From Beverwykella pulmonaria (Eukaryota > Ascomycota > Dothideomycetes > Pleosporales > Melanommataceae), in assembly GCA_001599595.1 (NCBI GenBank), contig BCHH01000007.1, forward strand, positions 798,391 to 862,390: DNA of 64,000 nt, given 5' to 3'. Shown piece after piece: positions 58,219 through 64,000 of this stretch. Under the pieces are notes generated by a model. The model ran no database searches, was not told the DNA's origin, and was given only the letters and a program-made list of their open reading frames with translations. Made by a program: the position numbers and the translations under genes. Position 1 is the first letter of the stretch, and each line of letters opens with the position of its first letter.

Positions 58219-60060
58219 TCACACGTCTTTCTCTTCAGCCTTGGGCTCCACACTGTCTGCGCTCTGAACGGCAGCTGGGTCCTCTAGAATAAGCTTAGGC
58301 TGGGGTTCCACAGTTTTGCTTGATTTATTGTCGTCGTCTACTAGCTCTTCTTTCATGTCATTCTTTTTCTTCTCGGATACCTTCCGACCCCAGTCCATCC
58401 AATCGTCCTCTCCCGCCATGGGTTCTGCACTGCCTTGACTCTAAATGGTGACAGGGTCCTCCAGAATAGACCCAAGCTCACGTTTTACAATTCTACCCTT
58501 CCTTTTTTATTGCTAATTCCCCAAATATAGCTGAAACTCCAGTCATTACCCTCACTCTTATTTGGCTCAGGCTCGGGAGGTCAAATCCATCAGTTCAGGT
58601 TCTGCAAACTAGCTACCACCTTCATGCAGCTCTCTAGTGCTTGCATTTCGAAGCTGGTATGCCCACCTCCCTCGAATATATCGGAATGAGTGAATAATGA
58701 GCCTTTTATATGATACACATTCATTATCACGAGTCCTGTCATAAAAAGCCACATAGCACTCTTCCCCAACTTGAAAATTTGCTATCTAAATATGTTATTA
58801 GTTTATTCTTTCATTGTATTTATCTATTATCGTACCGGCATTGCCATAGCCTCTAAATGGGTTATGAACTCTTTTAGCTCGTCCTCTGCGCTCTGTGGTA
58901 TTGTTAAGGTTGGGGATGTCGGCTCTGGTGGCCGTGGCGGCTTCCCACTAACCCCTTCGACGGCAATCTTCTTACCCTTCTTTTTTTTCGAGTAAGCGGA
59001 CAAGAGAATATCTAACTCGACATCCTATTTCGAGGCTTCAGGTTCCGGCTCTAGTGCTGAAGGTTCTGACCCCACAGGTGCAAGCGTTTCTTCGATGTGA
59101 GTTGTTCCTTTCTTCTTTTTCTTGTCTTTCTTCGAGAGTGTAACCGAAGGCCACCATGTGTCTTCCTCGTCTTCTAATGCCTCCGCTTGTGGGGCTACGT
59201 TAGTGGCTGACGCCTCTGCACTTGTTTCAACGGTATCATCATTTGATCGCTTCACTCCCTTATTCAAGTTGTTCTGTGCAGTTGGCTGGGCCGGTTTTGG
59301 GAGCTGCGGAGGCCTGTTTTTGGTTGGCTTCGGTTGAGGGGTCGTCTGAGGGGGATGCCGCGGCTCCTGGTCTAGGCATTAGAGGTTGAGGCTGGGACGG
59401 TTGATTCCGCTGGGCTTGCAAGTTCATCATTGCTTGCTGCTGCTGTCTTGCGTTCACTTTATGCTGCAAGATGTATTGCCGAAGTTGCTGATTGGAAGCG
59501 GCGGCTTGATGTGGCGGCAACTTCTGCCGGAAGGCTAGGATCTCCTGTGGGCTGACTTAGATGTCTGCCATATTTGGTTGCTGTTGAAGCGGGCCTTGAG
59601 GCATTTGAGCTAGTTGTGCTATGACGCCAGGATTGTTCTACTGCGGGAGTTGCCCTCCCGCCAAGGCATTTTGCTGTTGCTGCAGCTGAGTCTGTCGTAA
59701 AAGGTCCTGGGGGTGTAATGCTTGGAGCAATAGAAGCTTCTTCCCCTCAATGTTGGGCATCAGATTTGGATTCTCGCTTGCCCATTCCTTGAGCTGAGCT
59801 CAAGTCTTGACGTCTGGTGGAATGCTTTGCTTTATTTGGGCGTTTAGGACGTTCGGTGGGAAAGGTCTGTTATCTGTTGCTTGAATGATACCAGGGTTTT
59901 GCTACAGCATTATTTGCGCGCTGATAAGTCGCTGATTTTGAGGCACGCCGCCAGGACGCTGGCCCGTGGCGAGCTGCTGTCCAGCCATGCCATTGGGTGT
60001 TTGTTGCCCCAGGTTCGCAAAGAATGATTGGTGAGCTCTTGCTTGGATATGGTTGTCGAA
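58219..60060 (-). pseudogene. Gln/Pro-rich and Lys/Glu-rich gene relic
   Basis: Reading minus from about 60060, a Gln/Asn/Pro-rich sequence runs through several in-frame TAG codons, for example before QNPGIIQ and after VKT. It continues as LRQYILQHKVNARQQQQAMM near 59480, in the style of a transcriptional coactivator. It then becomes Lys/Glu-rich (KKDKKKKKG near 59120, SKKKKGKK near 58990). The 3' part has two degenerate copies of an LEDP-x3-QS-x2-S-x-EP-like motif (about 58460 and 58250), suggesting an internal repeat. The TAG stops sit where Gln or Trp would be expected, as with RIP. I cannot name the parent gene with confidence. The whole stretch may be a fusion of two relics. Confidence 0.5.
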
Positions 60061-60140
60061 AACCCAGTGATCTAACAGCCTAAGATCCCAGATACCAGAT
60101 CCCAGATGCAGCATACCCCTATTAGAAAGCGGGGATCATA

Positions 60141-60416
60141 CCTGTTATCTATCTCGGCACCCACATCGACGCCAAATCCGAGAACATTGAGAAACTTCGT
60201 CAAGATGGAGAAATTCCCACCTCTCAGCTTTTCCTTAGAGTAATCAACGCATCTCTTTTCAGACGAGAAGACCTCAGTGTCAGTTGCCGGTGGGGCTGTG
60301 TAAAAGGGTTGCTCCGGTTTCTTGACTGAAGAAATAACATTTCCCAGCTTAATGGGTCCTCCGGGCGGGTAATCCCATGTAGGGGCATAGAAGAAGTAAA
60401 AGACTCGATTGACCAT
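60141..60416 (-). pseudogene. N-terminal fragment of an unnamed fungal protein
   Basis: From the ATG at 60416 about 92 codons read cleanly (YAPTWDYPPGGPIKLGNVI, then EKLRGGNFSILTKFLNVLGF). The sense then dissolves into short GATCCCAGAT-type repeats. I recall an uncharacterised fungal family that starts with TWDYPPGGPIKLG and FSILTKFL motifs and is found near HET genes, but its function is unknown. About two thirds of the expected protein is missing, so this is a fragment. Confidence 0.55.
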
Positions 60417-62201
60417 GACTGCTGCCTCTGGTTACTTTCCACGATAGGGATTAGCGTGAGGGTCTTTGGATAAGCGGGGGTTGCTCAGACTCTGGCCCTA
60501 AACTTGCCGAAAAATTGGCTAGCCTGGCCTTACTAGATCAGGTTAGAAACACTGATCACAACCGGCTGGACAGCTATTCCCAATTGGAGGTTCATAAATC
60601 CACTATTCAAGCAGTGGTTTCTGAGGGGTATAGAGGAGAATTTTTCTTAACTAAAACCGCCCAGTCATCTCCAGACACTAACGGCGCGGATGCATCTCGA
60701 GAAGCTCCCAGCCTTACGCTACATTGACACAAACCTACGATGGCGAGAATTCACAAGCCTCGAGCCCCCGCAACGGGTTAGCGGGGACCCGTACCGTGTA
60801 GATCAACCGCCATCATTATGGGCAAGCATCACTGAACAGTAATCGCATGTCTAGCCAAAAGAAGCAACGATAACCTGTTACGGTGGGCGCTTCTACAAAG
60901 GTGCTCGTTTTTGGTGAGGAATATCATTGGCGGGGTTTTTGCCGAGCCGCTATTCCTCACTGAAAACGAGCTCCTTCGTAGAACCAATCTGCAAACCTAC
61001 GTCGGTTCGCGTAAACATGCGTATCAAAAACTTCAACGTCGAGTCCCAACACTTCAACCGAACACTTGCATCCCAACAATTGAACTCCAACGTTCCACCT
61101 ATAAGCTACCTCATTGTTTCCGCCGTGAAACAGTTTTGATCTATCACATGCAATTATTGACTTGGGTTTTAACATTGGGTGTTTTAATTCGAATCAAAGG
61201 CATTCAGCAGTACCGGCTTCCATAACACTGACGTCACTCAAAGACCATCTGAAACCTTCGCAGATACTGCCGGGCGTCGAATTGTTGCTATCATTCAATA
61301 AGTAATATTTAGAGATCGTGACTTGAATGAGGATAATGCGGAGGATGTGTTGATGAGCTCCTAATGTAGAGCTGAAAGTGACAAAGCTCCGAACTGAGCA
61401 GCCCATATAACCTTACCCAACACCCCCCTCAAGGTAGTATCAATAGGAATTCTTGGTACCCCGCTTCGCGGATGCCCCATGAGGAGTCAGACTTGTGGGT
61501 GGCCGTAGAATGAGGAGTTATGGGAATGGGAGCGGGGTGGTCGGGACCTATGACTACTGTGAAACCTAACCAAGATGAAGCTACCCTGGCTCAGACTAAT
61601 AGTTTTGCGGGGTATTTATTATTATTATTTAATCTTCTTTACCGTCTGATGCAGCCTTGACTAGTCTATGCAGACTCTTGCCGCTATTTACTACAGATGA
61701 AAAAAAAAACCCCCCCCAGACTGGGCCTAATACGAGAGGCACTTCCCCCACTTGCTTTATCCGGCAACTACGTTGATGTAGTTCTCCAGACTCTTTCTAG
61801 AATTCACAGGGTAGTTATTACACCCCTCTCACCATTTTCTGATCAGCCCACACTATTTAGACATTTGCTTGGAACGTTTACTAACAAACCTTTGAAGATG
61901 CATGAGAGCGGTGCATGTTGGGCACTTCCCCGCATCCTAGACTGATCGCACGCCTCTAATTTTACGTGATGGAAACTCTCTCAGCTTGGATAATCAGGGT
62001 GACTCCATAGGTCTACCGTGTCATGATCAAAGTCGAGTCTGTGGTGTGGAAGGCAGTACTAGAAAGATATAAATACCTCGTTAGATCTCCTCAAGGCCTT
62101 CCATATCGGACAGCGACCAGTGATTTTCCTCACATTGCTCCCCATCTCTTCGTTTTATCATACCCTTGTTAAATTATAACAATCCATTGCAATATCTCAA
62201 A
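60417..62201. other. Intergenic, decayed, no intact gene
   Basis: Short protein-like frames (60515-60727 plus strand, 60957-61175 minus strand) have no motif I can name and may be relics. An A9C8-type homopolymer junction lies near 61701-61717. Confidence 0.4.
62066..62075 (+). promoter_or_regulatory. TATA-like box of the calpain-like gene
   Basis: GATATAAATA lies about 130 bp upstream of the ATG at 62202, a plausible core promoter position. Confidence 0.45.
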
Positions 62202-63824
62202 ATGGTCAACAACAGAGACTCCCAGACCAAAGACGCCCCACTTGGCGCCATTGATCCGTATGCCCTTCTTGAGGCGCTCACCGGACGAAAGATTGATAGG
62301 CGTTCAATTACCACGGCGCCCACGGTCGACGACTTGCAGTCTGGCTACGATGACCTCGTTGATGCGAAGCACGATTATGTGCTCTCCGACACGGGCCTTA
62401 CGCCTGATGAGCCGCCCAAGAACATTAACATCGGCTGTATCAATCCATACGCTCTCGTTGAGGCCATTATTGCCCGGAAGATCGACAGGAACTCCATGTC
62501 CTCAGCACAAATCATCGCCGATGTTCTGCAGACGGACTACGACGAACTCTTCAACATGGATAAAAATTCCGTGCTCTACGCTGGACTGAAGCTCAATGAG
62601 AAGGAACGAAGGGCTGAAGAGCTGTCCCAAAAGGATATGAAGATCTTGAATGAGCGAGATCTTGAGACTCCCGACCTCTCTCAGATCCGCAAGACAGAGG
62701 ACCTTGAGAAGATCGGCCTGAAGCATATTCTCGAAGCCGAGGTGAAAATGGCCCACATGCAGAATGGCAAGCTTCACCTGGTGCTGCACACCCGTGATCT
62801 AGGAAAGACGGTGTCCAACCGCGAGGTGACTATGACTCTCAACGAGATTGCGGTTCGGTTCAGAATGCAAAAGGGGAGATGGACACCGCCTAACAGCTCG
62901 TGGCGGAATATGTACGAGAGCTTCTCCCAGTGCGTTACTAGACGGATGATGATGGACATGGATAGGTTCCAGATCAGAGAGAGGTTGCGTTTCGAAGAGA
63001 GGCGCCAGATGGGATGCGACTTGCGCGACAACAAGTTTGACGATCCCGTCCAGGGAGCCATGGGTAACAGTTGGCTGATCGCGGCCATATTCTCCGTGTT
63101 CTGGGCTAACCCTTCGATTATCAACCGCAACACTCGGCCCTCAGGCCAACAAGAGCAAGACCAGGACAAGAAGAAGCACGTCTTTGCCATCAAGTTCCAC
63201 GACAAGGGCGGAAATAACAACGCCCCTACAGCTACGGTAGAGGTGAACTACGATATCCCCATCAACAACTCAGACAACGAGCCCATGTATTGCCGTGCCA
63301 GCAACGGGTGCGAGATCTGGCCCTCGCTATACGAAAAGGCCTTCGCCAAGTGGATTACTGGCAACTCATCGGATCATCCTGATATCACCCAGACCCACAA
63401 TGGCGATCCTGTTAAGGCAATGGCGCAGATCAACGGCAGGGAACCGCAGTACTTCCTCACCAACCGCCACTCGGCGAAAGAACTCGCAGGACTGGTCCGA
63501 TCCTGCTCCGTCAACTACAAGACCATCAACCCCATGTGCGCCTACACCCACGCCTCCGGCAATAGTTACCGAGGCAGTAACCTTGTAGCTAACCACGCCT
63601 ATTCGGTCTTGGGATGGACCGCTGTCGGCATGAACCAGCACATCATTCTGCGTAACCCATGGGGTGTTACCGAGCCGGTTGGATTGACCAGCTACCCAGG
63701 TCTCCTCGACCGAGTCGAGCCAGAGTTCTGGCGCCCGGCTTCCCTCCTTGATTGCGGTGGCGTATTGGCCGTAGAGGCCTCAGCCTTCAAGGAATACTTT
63801 GCTTGCGTTGGCGTGGCGAAATAA
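62202..63824 (+). CDS. Calpain-like protein with Ser in place of catalytic Cys
   Basis: Single exon, 540 aa. I chose the ATG at 62202; the frame opens a little earlier without ATG. Residues 9-60 and 76-128 are two copies of one unit (DPYALLEALTGRKIDRRS and NPYALVEAIIARKIDRNS). The C-terminal half is a calpain (C2 peptidase) core. The active-site segment reads DDPVQGAMGNSWLIAA where calpains have GDCW, so the nucleophile position is Ser290. The other catalytic residues are in place: His465 in ANHAYSVLGW and Asn485 in LRNPWG. ASNGCEIWPSLYEKAFAKW is the conserved calpain segment between them. No EF-hand or C2-like domain is seen. The protein is either a pseudoprotease or has altered chemistry. 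The frame is fully open, arguing against simple decay. Confidence 0.85.
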   Translation: MVNNRDSQTKDAPLGAIDPYALLEALTGRKIDRRSITTAPTVDDLQSGYDDLVDAKHDYVLSDTGLTPDEPPKNINIGCINPYALVEAIIARKIDRNSMSSAQIIADVLQTDYDELFNMDKNSVLYAGLKLNEKERRAEELSQKDMKILNERDLETPDLSQIRKTEDLEKIGLKHILEAEVKMAHMQNGKLHLVLHTRDLGKTVSNREVTMTLNEIAVRFRMQKGRWTPPNSSWRNMYESFSQCVTRRMMMDMDRFQIRERLRFEERRQMGCDLRDNKFDDPVQGAMGNSWLIAAIFSVFWANPSIINRNTRPSGQQEQDQDKKKHVFAIKFHDKGGNNNAPTATVEVNYDIPINNSDNEPMYCRASNGCEIWPSLYEKAFAKWITGNSSDHPDITQTHNGDPVKAMAQINGREPQYFLTNRHSAKELAGLVRSCSVNYKTINPMCAYTHASGNSYRGSNLVANHAYSVLGWTAVGMNQHIILRNPWGVTEPVGLTSYPGLLDRVEPEFWRPASLLDCGGVLAVEASAFKEYFACVGVAK

Positions 63825-64000
63825 AAGCAATTTGATGTCTTGTAAAAAAGGGTGGAACGCGGGCACTCGAATTAAGCCATTCCTTTCCTGTCTGTCCTTC
63901 CCCTTTTGATTTCACTCCCTATATACTGGATTGGAAACTGGATTTGGAAAACGTATGTATCATGGTGCATCACGTGCATATCACGTGCATCATATGCTTA
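63825..64000. other. 3' flank with CACGTG repeats
   Basis: The last 35 bases contain two CACGTGCAT units (TGCATCACGTGCATATCACG and following bases). No gene seen. Confidence 0.5.

Noticed and set aside
1..64000. tRNA or rRNA genes and CRISPR arrays
   Set aside because: No GGTTCGAATCC-type B box in a cloverleaf context, no rRNA-like conserved block and no regularly spaced repeat array was seen by eye; a tRNAscan run would settle the tRNA question.

Overview
The window looks like chromosomal DNA of a filamentous ascomycete (Pezizomycotina). Protein genes carry short introns of about 50-100 bp with GT..AG ends. The families present (HET, NACHT-WD40, CYP504-like P450, PEX12, RPO41) are typical of that group. 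Relic transposons carry C-to-T style decay that resembles repeat-induced point mutation (RIP) or 5-methylcytosine deamination. I cannot name the species or class from sequence alone.

Layout. 1-3460 holds a decayed LTR-retrotransposon gag region, an LTR-like repeat and a truncated pseudogene. 4541-13006 is an intact gene block: a fructosamine/ketosamine 3-kinase (-), a divergent NLR-type receptor (SesB-like hydrolase, NACHT, WD40; 1569 aa) and an aldo/keto reductase with one suspicious in-frame TGA. 13007-21033 is nearly empty. 21034-22239 encodes a protein with three copies of a six-cysteine module. 22240-29684 is gene-poor and repeat-rich. An ankyrin-repeat gene (29685-30846) and a secreted Lys/Pro/Cys-rich protein gene (32096-33155, -) follow.

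From 35568 to 55212 every recognised gene lies on the minus strand: mitochondrial RNA polymerase, a type II membrane glycosyltransferase-like protein, a CYP504-like P450, an F-box-like protein between two same-orientation LTR copies, a MATE transporter, a PQ-loop membrane protein and the peroxisomal RING peroxin PEX12. These look like unrelated housekeeping or accessory genes, not a pathway cluster. From 55.2 to 61 kb is a graveyard of broken genes: a HET-domain pseudogene, a Gln/Lys-rich pseudogene and a fragment of a fungal accessory protein. The window closes with a calpain-like gene (62202-63824) whose catalytic Cys position is Ser.

Exon structures were assembled by hand from splice signals and reading-frame continuity. 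In every spliced model the summed exon length is a multiple of three. The most interesting items are the NLR, the Cys-to-Ser calpain-like protein, the triple six-Cys protein, the LTR-F-box-LTR arrangement and the repeat family with 24-bp CACGTG-bearing units.
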